In this document: positions 32,260 to 44,200 of the stretch, piece by piece
Position numbering within the stretch: the stretch's first letter is position 1
How the letters are laid out: every line of letters starts with the position of its first letter
Source: Desmodus rotundus
Lineage: Eukaryota; Chordata; Mammalia; Chiroptera; Phyllostomidae
Reading direction: 5' to 3'
DNA: 64,000 nt
Assembly: GCF_022682495.2 (NCBI RefSeq)
Contig: NC_071398.1
Location: 29,267,426-29,331,425 of the forward strand
The notes under the pieces: generated by a model
The model's database searches: none
What the model saw: only the letters and a program-made list of their open reading frames with translations
What the model was told of the DNA's origin: nothing
Made by a program: the position numbers and the translations under genes

Positions 32260-33700
32260 CCATGAGATGCTGGGCTGGGAAGACAGGAAGACATGGCTCA
32301 CCCTGCAGACCTCTTTAGCCTTGGCTTTGAAGGCCAATGAAGGGAGTAATGAAAGCAGATGAATTGGCTCGCCCAAAGTCACTTTGCTAGTTAGCAGCAA
32401 CCGTGAGCCCCCTCTCTGGGTCATTTAGATCCTGGAGCCCCATGCTTCCTTATCCCCAACAGTTGTTACTACAGCATTCGGAGGTGGGGCTGCTGTGTCC
32501 CATGTCTGCCAGGCTTTGGATTCCACATCCTCCCTGAAGGACAATGCTTTGTCATTGTCGATTTTTTCTCAGCAATATCTGAGTCTGAGCTTCAGAGGGC
32601 TCCCTGTTGGAGGTCGGTGGAGGTCGGCAGAGCTGCTCGCCAGGGCTGCATGAGTCCAGCCCACAGTTTCTAAGAGACACCTGGGAGCATACTGCAGGCA
32701 AGTCCCCACAGAGCTGGCTGCGAGTCAGGCTGCCTTACAAATTACTCCCTCAAACCTAAAAGCTTCAGCAATCCTGGGGATTATGAGCAGCCCAGTGAGG
32801 CCTTGTTAGGACGGGCCTCCGGGAGAACGTGGAAGGTATTTACATTTGTTGAAGGGCCCGTTTCGGTGAAGGATGACAGGGCCTCAGCCTCAGAGAATCA
32901 AGTGTGCATGGGCTTTTTTTTTTCCAGAAAACACTCAAACTTTTAAGAGGTCAGATGCAGTGCAAGGCAGAAATCACGCTCAGCTTCAGGCGGGGATGTT
33001 TGGGGGTGAACCAGGCACCGGGCGCCAAATTGTCTCTCTGGATTCTGGTGCCTTCCAATTCTGGGTTCTGTGAGCTTGGCAAACATGATACCTTCTCGTG
33101 GGTCCCAACCAAATTTTGCAGGCGCCTTGCTGGACGTCCATGTTGGGCACCTTCCACCTCCCACTCTAGGGGTTTTCTGTTGCCTGGGGCGGGGGGCAAT
33201 CGATGCTGTAGGACTTGCCTGATGCCTGTTCAGGCATGATCAGGAAAAAGTTGGTGCATCATGGAATAAATCATTGGGTAAATTTCCTCCTTTCTCCTGC
33301 TTGGACAGACTGTTCTGAGAAGCAATTATTTATATGGGCTTTAGGAAGATGATTTCCTAAAACTGAGCAATTAACTGCCTTTAATACCAACTGGCTCAGT
33401 TTGGACCCCTGCCTCCACCCTCCCACCCCTCCCGTTGGATCTCTTTCCCTCACTTCTGATGCCTGGAGTTGTACTTCCTAGTGATGTAAGATTTGCCTCA
33501 GGCTTTTTCTACAGACCACCCACCCACACCTCGTACACACACACTTGCACACATGGAAATAGTGGCTATCTTGAGACTTTTTCAGTCCAGAGGAGTCAAG
33601 GGAGCTCTCTTTTCCTTCCACAAAATGATCGACAGCAGCAACTTCATGTTCATGATCCAACTATCAGTGGCAGAAACCAGTGGATGATTCTCAAAGTCAT
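32260..33700. other. Unique non-coding sequence
   Basis: No gene is supported. Open frames of up to 130 codons overlap on both strands. A small CA-rich run lies at 33525-33552. Confidence 0.4.
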
Positions 33701-33714
33701 TTCCCTTTTCCTCC

Positions 33715-33960
33715 AGGGCACACTGCCACCCACATTTCCCAGCTCCCTTGCAAGTGTGGGCAACCCAGTGGTTGAATTGTGGACAACGGAATGTGACCAC
33801 AGTGATGTTGACCACCTCCGGGTCTGACCCATAAAACACTAATATGCAACCTTCCCGTTCTTCTTCCCCATCCACCTGCTGATTGAAAACATCTGAGAGG
33901 ACTTGAGAAGGTAGACCCAGAAAATGGAGGGAGCGGAGCTTCCCAGGAGAGACACCCAAC
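33715..33960 (+). mobile_element. Ancient MaLR-like LTR part
   Basis: CACATTTCCCAGCTCCCTTG, CAAGTGTGGGCAACCCAGTG and GAATGTGACCACAGTGATGT recall the front half of old mammalian LTRs. Confidence 0.45.
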
Positions 33961-34099
33961 CAAGAAAATCAATGTTGGGCTCTTGGGTGAGCAAAAATAA
34001 ATTCCATTTTATCATTATGTTGAGGATCTAAAGTACGGGGGGTGCGTTGCAGCAGGAGGCCAGTCCTCATGCGTATGACCTATCAGACTTGGCATGAAG

Positions 34100-34390
34100 T
34101 GCATTTCTATGCAGGGTCCCATTTAATATTCACAATGAAAGTCCAGTTATTAGTAACACTGGACTGTTACAGAAATTGAGATACAAGAGATTACAGCATT
34201 TAGAAGTTCACACAGTTAGCCAATTGGCGGGGGCGGGGGTGCTCTCTCTAGAATTTCAGCACCAGAAAGCTCTTGCCATCATGAAGCATGCCCGCTTCCA
34301 CTTTACAGATGAAGAGACTGAAGTTCAGAGAGGATCTGTGACCTACTTGGGGTATCACTCAGTTCACTGGATTGCCAATGGTCAGTTCTC
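34100..34390 (-). repeat. MIR SINE fragments, reverse
   Basis: TCCCATTTAATATTCACAAT then GTTACAGAAATTGAGATACA; and CACTTTACAGATGAAGAGAC then TGAAGTTCAGAGAGGATCTG. There are two reversed MIR copies or one interrupted copy. Confidence 0.6.
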
Positions 34391-34599
34391 CAACCTCCCA
34401 ACCTCCTCTGCCCTTTCTAAGACATCATGGGCTGACATCTGCCTTCATAGCCCTTGGCTTTCTCTTCTGAGGCTGAAAGCAAATGATTCCTTTTACTGGA
34501 GGCAATGATCAAACCGAAAATAAGTAGTATCCAATGATGAGAGGAGTTGAGTTAAATGGACATTGGGCAGAGAAGCAGTCATGTAAATCAGTTTCTCTA

Positions 34600-34800
34600 A
34601 TAACCAGCTGTGTGACTTGGGGCAAATGACTTAAGCTGTCTGTGCCTCTGGTCCTAATTTGCAAAATGAGATTAGTAATGAAACTTACCCAACAAAGCTA
34701 TTGGCTAGATTCTAACCAAGAGGCTAGGAGACCTACCTCCTATAGCCAGCACACAATAAGGATTCAAACATTAGCTACCATTATTATTTGAATTCACTAT
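34600..34800 (+). repeat. MIR SINE
   Basis: ACCAGCTGTGTGACTTGGGG, CAAATGACTTAAGCTGTCTG, TTTGCAAAATGAGATTAGTA and TTAGCTACCATTATTATTTG give the full MIR order. Confidence 0.75.
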
Positions 34801-35548
34801 TTGGCCAGTACCAAGGCTATCAGAATTTACCAACTCACTCCACCCCTCCCAGCCTCTTTTTCTTTGTCCCTCTAATATTCCTACCTCACTTCCCAGCTTC
34901 AAAAATCCATGGCCACGCAGTTATGCCCCTCCTCCCTCATTAGACCAGGCTTTCAGGAAAAGATCTAATATCAGTTGGATAATGTAAACCATCAGGCTGC
35001 CTTGCCCAGGAAAGTTTTTCTGTTTGGCCCAAGCATTCAATGCAGGTGAAAACAGCACAGCTTCCTGGGATGTGTGTTTCGGGTCTGAGCTGGCCTGCAG
35101 GGAGCAGGTGTAGACGATGGGCAGGGGTATTCCTCCTTTGCCTCCTTATCCAGGTGCCCTCCGCAATGTATCCCATCAAGCACTTACTTGGGTCTGAGTC
35201 GCCAGATCACAGGGGTGACTTCAGCCTTTTCTCAAACTGAGATCCAAACTGAAATTCCATAACATCCACCCCAGCTTGGCTTCATGGTTTTCTTTGTGCT
35301 TGGAATACCAAAACAAGGTCCTCTGGAGGATGGAGGCCTGGTGCTCTGTGATTCCTGGGAATGGTGGGGTGAGAGAATTTTCTTTGGAGCACCAGAGAAA
35401 CTTTTTCAGAGAAGGATGCAGGATATAAGTGGGTGGGGAACATGGAAGGAATGCAAAACACTTCCAAAAAGTGTGGTAGGCCCCTGGATTGAACATAATC
35501 TGAGGATATCTAGGTTCCTCCCACCTCTTTCGCAGAAACCATCCATCC
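34801..35548. other. Unique non-coding sequence
   Basis: No gene or repeat is recognised. Confidence 0.35.
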
Positions 35549-35650
35549 ATCTTCTTCCCTCCCTTCCTTCCTCCTTCCCTTCCTTCCTTCCTTCCTTCCA
35601 TCATTCCTTCCATCTGTCCGCCCACCCATCCAACCATCTACACATCCATT
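35549..35650. repeat. CCTT/CCAT pyrimidine-rich microsatellite
   Basis: CTTC/CCTT units turn into CCAT/CATC units (CCACCCATCCAACCATCTAC). Confidence 0.88.
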
Positions 35651-35654
35651 GACT

Positions 35655-35770
35655 ACCTACTTAATGAAGCATCAGATATGAGCCAAGCCCTGGGAACATG
35701 ACATTGAGCAGGACAGACCCTGAGTCTTCCCCCAGCCCCCACTTCAAGCTCATTGTCCAGTGAGGTATTT
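35655..35770 (-). repeat. L2 LINE fragment, reverse
   Basis: ATATGAGCCAAGCCCTGGGA, TGACATTGAGCAGGACAGAC and CAAGCTCATTGTCCAGTGAG match reversed L2. Confidence 0.55.
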
Positions 35771-35789
35771 ATAAGGATAATGATTCAGC

Positions 35790-36160
35790 TCTGTCTTGGT
35801 CTGGACTCCCCCAAAAGCAGACCATGAGGCAAGGAATGAAACCAGTATTGATGATCCCAGGATATAACCACAGAGAAGTGGAGGAGTGAGATGGGAAAGG
35901 GAAGGCAACCAAGAAAAGGTGCATTATTGACAAGGTTGCACCCTCTGTGGGCAACTGGAGCCCCGCCCCACTGGAAACCTCTAGAAGGCTTGTAGACTGT
36001 GCCTCAGAGTCATCCCAATTGAGAGACAGGAGAGCTGGGAAGGCTCTTCTGACTCCTGCCCACCACTGGTTAAGGGCTGCCTTGGGGCACTGGGGCATCC
36101 CCAGGGCCCAGGTGGACAAAGCCAGCTTCCTACTCAGATGAGCCCCACACAGAGTCAGGA
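35790..36160 (+). repeat. Unclassified old interspersed repeat
   Basis: GTGGGCAACTGGAGCCCCGC, CACTGGAAACCTCTAGAAGG and GTTAAGGGCTGCCTTGGGGC look repetitive (possibly LTR) but I cannot name the family. Confidence 0.35.
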
Positions 36161-36359
36161 GGAGGCACCACACATCATTTTACATCTGTGCAGGCATGAA
36201 AATATTCTGGAAGGATGAGCAAATACCAACCACAGACTGCAGCGAAGTCATCGTGTGCGAGCCTAGCACACACAGATCAACAGCTATCCTGGGTGGAAGC
36301 TAACAGCAGCTAGGAGGCAGGTTAAAACAAAGAACAAAAGCAGATGCCGTTTCAGTAAT

Positions 36360-36665
36360 GACAAAGAATCTGGGAATTACCCTTTAAAAGAAAGCACAGA
36401 GCTTTTACGGGAAAACTGAAAACTTTATGAAGATGTGAAAGAAGACCTGAACCAATGAAAAGCGACCCCTGCCAGTGGGTGGGGTGACCTAACTGGCTGA
36501 GCTGCCGTCCCCTTCACAGTAATTATTTGTCTCATGAAGCATCTGTCAAGATTCCAGCAGAATCTTTCGAGAAACCTGACAAGTGGATTTTCTAAAATTC
36601 ATATGGAAGAGTAAACTTTCACAAACAGCTACGACAATTGTGAAAAAGTGCAAAATGTGATCTTT
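36360..36665 (+). mobile_element. L1 ORF2 remnant
   Basis: GATGTGAAAGAAGACCTGAA, then CAAGATTCCAGCAGAATCTT and TTTTCTAAAATTCATATGGA follow the reverse-transcriptase downstream region of L1 ORF2. It is much decayed. Confidence 0.5.
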
Positions 36666-36899
36666 ATTTTGTAGTTCCCTACAGTGCCTTATACTGTCAT
36701 CTCAGCATACGTACATTTTACATATTTTATTTATATTTTATGTAAAGATCACTTAAATCTTAATAATAATAGTTTAAAAGCCTCATGATCATTTGTCAAG
36801 TTGCTTTAACTTAATTTTCCTAAGCACACCCCAATTGGTAAATTCTCAACAATTCTCTCATTTTGAATTCTCATTTTTTATCTTCCTTTTAAAATAGTC

Positions 36900-37680
36900 T
36901 AAGGGAGAATTTCTTGTCCTTAGTGCACAAAGCCGTGTTCCTAAATTCAGATACTATTTCATACAGCATCTCCAGAACTTACCTTGTGTAACTGAACCTT
37001 TACCCCAGGGACCAACATTTCCTTATTTTCCCTTCCACCTAGTCCCTGGCACCACCACCCCCACTCCACGCTCTGTTTCTGTGAGTTTGACTTTTTTAGA
37101 TTCCACATGTAAGTGAAATTATGCAGAATTTTTCTTTCTCTGTCTGTATTATTTCACTTAACAAACATGGTTTATCCCCCAGGTTTATCCATGTTTCGCA
37201 AGTGACAAGATGTCCTACTTTTTCCAGGCTGCATAATATTCCAGTGTGTATAGACACCACATTTTCTTCATCCATTCATTCACTGGTGGGCACTGAGGTT
37301 GTTGCCTTGTCTTGGCTATATTGAACAGTGCTGCGGCGAACGTGGGAGTGCAGATCTCTCTTCGAGATCCTGACTTCAACTCCTTTGGCTTTATACCCAG
37401 CAGTGGGATTGCTGGATTACATGGTAGTTCTATTACTTTTTTGAGGAACCTCCACACTGGTTTCCATAGTGATTACACAAAGTTACATTCCCATCAATAA
37501 TGTGCAGGGGTTCCCTTTTTTATACAGCCTAGCTATCACTTATCTGTTGTCTTTTTGATCCTAGCCATTCTAACAAGTATGAAGGGATATCTCATTGTGG
37601 TTTGATTTGCATTTCCCTGACAATTGGTGATACTGAGCAACTTTCACGTCTCTTTTTCAGTCACGTATATGTCTCCTTTG
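36900..37680 (-). mobile_element. L1 LINE, ORF2 C-terminus and 3' UTR, reverse
   Basis: On the minus strand the frame at 37457-37215 reads the conserved L1 ORF2 C-terminus (words CNPAIPLLGIKPKELKS and NEWMKKMWCLYTLEYYAAWKK without its last residue). The plus strand has the matching CTATATTGAACAGTGCTGCG and TACCCAGCAGTGGGATTGCT. The 3' UTR continues to about 36.9 kb (CCTGGCACCACCACCCCCAC). ORF2 itself is broken upstream. This is a dead copy. Confidence 0.85.
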
Positions 37681-38085
37681 GAGCAATGGTGTTGTCTCCG
37701 GGGGGCCTGGTTGTCTGGATGGGCAGCTCATCCAGATCATCACTCTTCAGCAGATGGAAAGGGTACACCAACCTCTCCAGGCAGAATCCTGGACAGCTTA
37801 TCTCTGGGTTCCTGACGGGAAAGGGAGGTATTTACAAGGGGTAAAGTCCAGCTGCTGGCCAAGAGCCAGCTCACATCCTCTGCAGAAGGCACAGTTTTTT
37901 CAGACTTCCATGTTCTGTTGAGCTGAAGAAAAGCATTACTTACACAGAAAAATAAATAAATACACACAAGGAAAAAGAGTGATTTTAATAACCAGGTTAG
38001 TATGGTTGAAATGAGAAGATGCGGACATCGCTAACATCTTGCTTAAACTCTTCACGTAAGCAAAAACTATATATATTTTATCCCC
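37681..38085. other. Unique non-coding sequence
   Basis: No gene is seen; forward frames at 37602-37844 start inside the L1 and are not supported. Confidence 0.35.
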
Positions 38086-38089
38086 TGTA

Positions 38090-38520
38090 CAGGTCCCGTC
38101 TGCACATTTGTGGGCCTTTCACACCTGTCAAATTAGCAACGGCCTAGACAACAGCAGTCTCCAGAGCTGGTGATGTCTGGTGGATCTGGTGCGCGTCACA
38201 CCGACACTGGGGCATAAATCCTCACAGGCTTTTGGGAACTGACTTAACAATAGATATTAAGAACTGTAAAAGAGAGTCATATACCTGGATTTAGTAAAAA
38301 TTTCTCTTCTAGAAATGTATTCCAAAAGAAAAAAGCAAATGGGAAAAGAAGAAATCTCTAGGTGTAAAAACGCTGATGCCAGCAGTCTTAGAGAGAAGAA
38401 AGGGAACCCTAACAAATTCAGCACAGAGGTCTGCATTGCCAACTCGAGGGGCTATCGCAGGGCTGCTGACACAGAAAACGGAAGAGCATTGCAGTACTCT
38501 CAGTTGAATACATGAAAAAG
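38090..38520 (+). mobile_element. L1ME-type LINE fragment
   Basis: TTCACACCTGTCAAATTAGC, then GTAAAAATTTCTCTTCTAGA and AATGTATTCCAAAAG match the L1ME 3' region; the rest is very diverged. Confidence 0.45.
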
Positions 38521-39599
38521 CCTACATATTCACTAAAAAATTACAAGGGCATCCACAAAGAATGTAAGGAAACAGAGAAGCTGAAAATAAAAGGCTGGTT
38601 TATAGAAACAGAATGGTTAGGAGTCAGTTATCATGTTTAAGTTTAGAGGGCTATTAATGTAGTATAAGGACATTTATGTGAGTTTGAAATAATGAATAAA
38701 TTAAATAAAACAAAAACTGTGAAATGGATGGCCAGAAGGTGGCTGGACGAAAGCTTGCTGAACCCCACTGACCGGCAGGCATGTACTCGCTGTTCTTCCA
38801 AAATGGTCAGCATCACGTTGACCCCTGATGCAGTGCCTGGCATGCAGCGCAGTTGTGAAGGCCGTGGCTCTGAGGTTGGTGGACTCAGCCACTTCTCTAG
38901 CCTCCCATCCTTATCCTTCAGGTTCCTTCACATGATATCTAGTCCCAGTGCCACATACGTGTTAGGTATGACTTGAGACCTTTTCAATAAACTCTCCACC
39001 TTATAGTACTTTTCAAAGAAAATTAAAAATTAATTAAAAAATTCCTCCCTTTGGGAGGGTTTGCCCCTCCATGGGCTCTGCCCTGTGGGGGAGACATTCC
39101 GGAACCCAAGGCTGAGTTGTCTTTTAGCTTTTTGATCAAGGCAAGCTGCCTCTAGCATTCATTCCATTGTGGTCTCCCTTGAACGCAAAAGCATATGGCC
39201 TTCCCCCGTATTTTTTTAACAGCTCACGTGCATTGTTTGGCTTTCAGTCCTTCATCCTCCTAAGCCTCATGTTGGGTGCCCATAAAACATGCCTAGGCGC
39301 TAACTTTCCTGTTTTCCCAGGCGTGGGCTCTCTCAGGAAGTGCATCACCGTGTGAGTTTTCGCTCGGGCTCCCAGGCATGCGACAGGAGGCCACTTCTCC
39401 GCTGAGTCTGTAGCCCTGCTCAGTGCACCCACACATGCATTCTCGGGGGGACAGACCTGGCACAGCGGAGTACCCAGGGAGTCCTCTGAAGGTATTGGTA
39501 GTTAATCATGCATTCATTGGCCCGTGTGCTCAGACAGCAAATATTGATTAAGTATATACCCTGCACCAAAGGATTAGACTTTGGGGGGAATTATTCCAG
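38521..39599. other. Unique non-coding sequence
   Basis: An AT-rich 5' part (38.6-38.7 and 39.0-39.05 kb) is followed by mixed sequence. No gene is supported. Confidence 0.35.
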
Positions 39600-40410
39600 C
39601 AGCTAGCACTGTGTAGCAAATCACCCCAAAACTTAGTGGTGGAGAATAACGCTCTCAGGTTATTATCTCCTGTACTCGTCTGCTGGGGCTGCTGCGAGAA
39701 AGTGCCACAGACTGGGTGCCTTAAACAACAGAAGGGGATTCACTTGCTGCCTGAAGGCTGGAGCACCAGGATCCTTGGCTTGAGGAAACTTCATCTTGAT
39801 CTCTGCTTCGTCTGCACATATCATCCTCCCCATGTCCCTGTGCCCAATTTTCCTCTTCTCACAGGGACACCAGTCACATTGAATTAGGACCCACCCTAAT
39901 GACCTCCTTTTACTTTAATTACTTCTGTACAAGCCCCACCTCTGAACAAGGTTGCATTCTGAGGTACTTGGGGTAGGTCTCCAAAGTAACTTTTTTGGGA
40001 GGACACAGTTCAATCAATAGTATTTCCCAGGGGCTCTGTGGCCAGGGTCTCTGGAAGGGCTCAGAGGCTGGTTTGGGCTCCTCCTGCAGTTGCAGGTGGG
40101 TGTGGGGGCAGGGGTGTGGCTGTAGTCTCTCATGTAGTCCCAAGTCCTCCCATGTGGTCTCTCCCCCTGAGCAAGTTTGAGCTTTCTCACCGCATGGCCA
40201 CCAAAAGCTTCAAGAGAGAGCACCCCAGTGAGCAACAGGGAAGCCACCCCTCTTCTATGAGCTAGCTTTGGAAGTCACAGTGTCACATCTGCCATCCTCT
40301 GGGGGCCATTACAGTCACCGGCACTTGCTGAGTTTTAAGGGATGGGCACGTGGACCCCACCTGTTAATGGGAAGAGTTGTTGCAGCATCTCTGCAAGATA
40401 CAATCAGCCA
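39600..40410 (-). mobile_element. Ancient LTR-like element split by a younger MLT1 LTR
   Basis: The left part (39600-39670, GCAAATCACCCCAAAACTTA) and right part (from 40023) belong to the family seen at 51.07 kb. They are interrupted by the MLT1 LTR at 39671-40022. The right end is not sharply defined. Confidence 0.5.
39671..40022 (-). mobile_element. MLT1-type MaLR solo LTR, reverse, nested
   Basis: Starts TGTACTCGTCTGCTGGGGCT, contains GTGCCACAGACTGGGTGCCT, GGGACACCAGTCACATTGAA, ACCCACCCTAATGACCTCCT and GCATTCTGAGGTACTTGGGG, and ends at CAATCAATAGTA. Flanking TCTCC (39666-39670) and TTTCC (40023-40027) are a plausible 5-base target-site duplication with one change. Confidence 0.8.
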
Positions 40411-40419
40411 CAGGGATGG

Positions 40420-40875
40420 TGGAGCGGTAAATGGAAACAGGGCGCGACAGGGTGGGGAACTGCTGTTTCTCAGTGCAGGCTGCCGGGAAACACAGGAACT
40501 GGGCACCAGGCCTACATGAGGAGCTGGGAGGGCTTCCAGAAGAGACCAGGCTGAGACCTAAAATGGGGCGAGCAACTGTTAGCTGGACAAGGGTGACGGG
40601 GGCTGGTCTCAGCACAGGGACCGACTGCGTGAAGGCCAGGAGGCCCAAGAAGGCATGCACACTCTGCAAGAAGCTGGGATTCCGCTGGGCAAGAGCGCTC
40701 TCCCAGCTCCCCCGACAATTCCTCCAGTCCCAGTTCCCAGTAGGAAAACCTGGAATAACTTCCGTACCACACACTAACCCAGACTTATAATGACTCTCCT
40801 ACCATGGTGGGGACGCTTGGTCTGTTCATGTGACTCTATGGCAGCTGTTCTGAAATGGACTCGATATTTGTCTAG
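40420..40875. other. Unique non-coding sequence
   Basis: Open frames of up to 136 codons overlap on both strands; none carries a domain I recognise. Confidence 0.35.
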
Positions 40876-40879
40876 ATCA

Positions 40880-41100
40880 AGGGTCAGCCAACTTTTCCCA
40901 TAAAGGGCCAGATAGTAATATCTCAGCCTTTAGGGCCTATGATCACTGTCATGACTATACAATGCGGCTGGTTAGCACAAGAGCAGCCCTAGACGATATG
41001 GACACGAATGGGCTGTGTTCCAAAAAGAACTGTATTTACAAAAAGAGGTGGAGGGTTGGATTGGCCCCTGGGCCAGCTGTTGCTTGTTGACACCTGGTCT
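40880..41100 (+). mobile_element. hAT-Charlie-like MITE
   Basis: Begins AAGGGTCAGCCAACTTTTCC, includes AAAGGGCCAGATAGTAATAT, CAGCCCTAGACGATATGGAC, GAACTGTATTTACAAAAAGA and ends GGCCAGCTGTTGCTTGTTGAC. Nearly complete. Confidence 0.7.
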
Positions 41101-41104
41101 GAAT

Positions 41105-41310
41105 TGAATTTCCTTCTGGTTGGAATTTGAGTCCCAGCATCCAGAACTTACTGTGTGTGACTCTGAACGTGTCATCCAACCCCTGTGAGGCTATTTCCTT
41201 TTCCACAAAATGTTTTCATTTTAGAAGGCGATACTATCTCTGTCACAACCACAGTAAGTCCTCACTTAAAGTCCTCGGTGGTTTCAGCATCGTCATAATG
41301 AAACCACGTT
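41105..41310 (+). repeat. MIR fragment, then DNA-transposon-like fragment
   Basis: CCAGAACTTACTGTGTGTGA is a MIR core. At 41250-41310 AGTAAGTCCTCACTTAAAGT and CGTCATAATGAAACCACGTT recall a Tigger-related terminal region. Confidence 0.4.
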
Positions 41311-41479
41311 AACAAAACAACAGGAGTCAAGGGCCTGCCGCACTGAGGTCTGCTGCTGCCCAGCCGGGAGGACCCATGGTGGCAGAGAACGAGTCGGAGC
41401 ATGTGAGTGCGCATGGGAGGTGGCGAGGCACTAGGGTTAGAGACTTGGATATTGCTGTAGCACCTCTTAGACACACTTC

Positions 41480-41580
41480 CGAGTTGTAACCTTGAACTGC
41501 CCAGGGTCTCAGGATCTTCATGTGTAAAATAGGAATAAACATGGGCCACGTGGTGTTACGATGAAGACTGAATGAGACTG
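41480..41580 (+). repeat. MIR SINE fragment
   Basis: CAGGATCTTCATGTGTAAAA followed by TAGGAATAAAC and ATGAAGACTGAATGAGACTG is MIR-like. Confidence 0.45.
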
Positions 41581-41801
41581 CCTAGGGCTGCACGTTGGGG
41601 GGCAGGGCAGACATCCCATCTGGGGGAGCCAGCTAAGCAATTAGAATTCCATCAAGAAAGTGTGGGGGCCACCTCACTAAGTGGGGGCGAGGGGTCTGGG
41701 CGGGATGCTCTGGGCAGCTATTTAGGCAGATATATTTAATACATGTCTATCGATTCAATAATTTACAGTCAGTGGTGTTTGGAGATGAAAGAATGAGGTA
41801 G

Positions 41802-42005
41802 CAGGGGCGTCCAACCCGTGGCCCACGGGCTGCATGTGGCCCAGGATGGCTATGAGTGCGGCCCATCACAAAATCACAAATTTACTTAAAACCTTTTTTT
41901 TTGTTCATCAGTTTTCGTTAGTGTTTGTGTATTTAATGTGTGGCCCAAGACAACTCTTCTTCTTCCACTGTGGCCCAGAGACACCAAGAGATTGGACACC
42001 CCTTC
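41802..42005. mobile_element. Complete MITE with inverted ends AGGGGCGTCCAA / TTGGACACCCCT
   Basis: A 204-base element with imperfect 12-base terminal inverted repeats. Inside are GTGGCCCACGGGCTGCATGT, TAGTGTTTGTGTATTTAATG and GTGGCCCAAGACAACTCTTC, as in a common placental MITE. No clear target-site duplication was found. Confidence 0.65.
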
Positions 42006-42009
42006 TAGA

Positions 42010-42660
42010 GATATGCTGACCCCATATCTGCACAGGGGTGTCACCGTCAAGGTGGCATTGAGTATGGCCAGCTGGCTGAGGATGGGGGCCCCCAAAGCCC
42101 CTCTGAGCTTCCCCTCCCTGGTGGGTTGGAGCTGGGGAGTAGGGCGGACGCTCTCCTCGCAGGGCCTTCACCCCAGACACCGCTTCCTCCACGGACGGGT
42201 GCTTCCTTACTCTCAGCACAGAGACGGCCCCTCCCACATTAAGGAAAACAGGGTGCCAGCCCCCTCATGGAGAATGTGACATTCCTTTAAAGCAAGCCAG
42301 TTGTTTTACAGCCCTGCTTTGGAAGACTTCAAAAACATAAAGGCTTTAAAATCAAAGGCTTCCTGTTATAAATTCATTTCTACACCTCAGGTACTTGGTG
42401 AGAGGGGGGAAGGATAAAACTAAGATTCAGTGTAAAGTGGTTGAAAATGCTCTACAAATGCTCTGCCTGGTCTCAGAGAGCTTCAGGTTTGCCGGGGAGT
42501 TTTGGAGGCTTTTTACACATTCAGGCATTAATATTTTTGTTGTTTGGAAATCTTCAGTGCCTTAAAAAAATATATGTATATAATTGTAATTGAGAGATTT
42601 CTTGACAACTAAGTGCATAAAAAGAAATTTAAAATGCAAAATGGATCTACAATCTGACCC
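42010..42660. other. Unique non-coding sequence
   Basis: No gene is seen; frames at 41908-42279 overlap on both strands and extend from the MITE. Confidence 0.35.
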
Positions 42661-44200
42661 CCTCACCTTAAAGATGAAAAAGCCGAGCTCTGAGACTGAG
42701 CGGCTGCTGTGGCTGACAAATGGTGAAAGACAGAGTTAGGCGGATGTGCCATTCTCCTTGAAGGTTCCAGAAAGAGAAATGGGGCTTATGGGCACCAGAG
42801 GATGTCCTCTCTGACTCCTTTAAAACAAAAATCCTGATTACAGAAGCAATGTGTATTGATTTGAGAAAGTTCAGAAAACTCCTACGAACCGAAGGAGGAG
42901 AATAGAAATTGCCTGTGACCCTAACACCACAGACCACCCTCTGGCATTGGGCTTCTGCTCTCTTTTCCCGGCCTTGATTATCTACCTGACTATACAGATC
43001 TGCATCCGGAGGTTGTAGAAGACACTGTGGATGCCCACACCTCTGGGTTCACCTGCAGCTGCGGTGTCTGGTCTGCACCCAACTCAGGCCCAATTCTCTT
43101 CACTCCTCACATTGGAGGCCCTCTTCTGCCCTTGTAACTACAAAGGAGGTTGGGAGAAGGAATTGGCCTTCGCAGCCTCAATGGCAGAAGCAGGCATGGA
43201 AGACAGGACTTGGGATGAATGTTGGCTAGGCAGCCAACAGCATTGGCTGATGAGTTTGGACCTGGGTTTCCAAAAGACCCCTGCACCCTGTGGATGGAGT
43301 CAGTTCTCTGGCTGAGTTGGCCTCCACCCTGGAGCATTCTCTCCCCCATTCATGTTTGGCTGATACCATCAGATCTCACTCCAAGTTGCTTCAGGAACCC
43401 ACCCCCTCACTCCCAAGTCTGACACAGGTGCCTTCTTTGCCTTTTTCTTCCCGAATGCCATTTCCGGAGGGGCACTGCTCACTTGCACTGGGACTGCTCT
43501 CCCTCCCCTACAGACTGCCAACACCTGCCACACTGGACGAGAAGCTAAAGTTAGCTGCCCTGGTGCGTGCACCGCCTTGTGTGCCCAAGGTTTGAATTCG
43601 CACTCCCAGCGCCAGGTGAGCACTCTCTCGGCCTGCCCCATATTTAACTCACGATGACACAGACACGAGGACAACATCAGGATGCGTTCTCATTCACAGC
43701 ACAATAACTTAAATCACTCTCCTTCGTTCCCGTATTCTGTGCTCAGCAACTAAGATCGTGTTCTGATGACCATGGCTTGAGTAAAAAGTGCATACAGTTA
43801 CAGGGACTTTCCATGCATGCTAATCTTACTCCTACGCCTAAGGGGTGTGAGCCTGTGCTTACCTGATGCCCAATCCAGATCAAACCTGAAAACTCCCATC
43901 AACCTTCCCATCTCCAAAGGGCCAGAGTCTTGGTGTCAGGTCATTGAAACATCTGTTGGCTGAGCTGAATTTTTCAGTTGTCATTCTCGGGTTTCCTGTC
44001 GAGGAGACACGAGCTCTGTGGGTGGACATGTCACATGTCACACTTGCATGGCAGAAAGCCGTCCCTCCAGGAGCGTCATTCCAACTCAACGGGCAGAACC
44101 AACGAGTCCAGAAAATACATGCAGGCAGTAACAGGCTTGGCGTGCAAGGGTTTTCACAGGCCTTCCGCATATCTTCCAGGGATTTTGAATAATTAGGGTA
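42661..44200. other. Mostly unique non-coding sequence
   Basis: The segment at 42820-42940 resembles an old LINE fragment (ATTACAGAAGCAATGTGTAT). A weak L2-like piece is possible at 43350-43450. No gene is supported. Confidence 0.35.

Noticed and set aside
33582..33959. 125-codon reverse open frame with Cys residues
   Set aside because: Overlaps an old LTR-like element and forward frames; no domain seen.
37215..37457. 80-codon reverse frame with clear protein conservation
   Set aside because: It is the L1 ORF2 C-terminus in a broken L1 copy, not a host gene.
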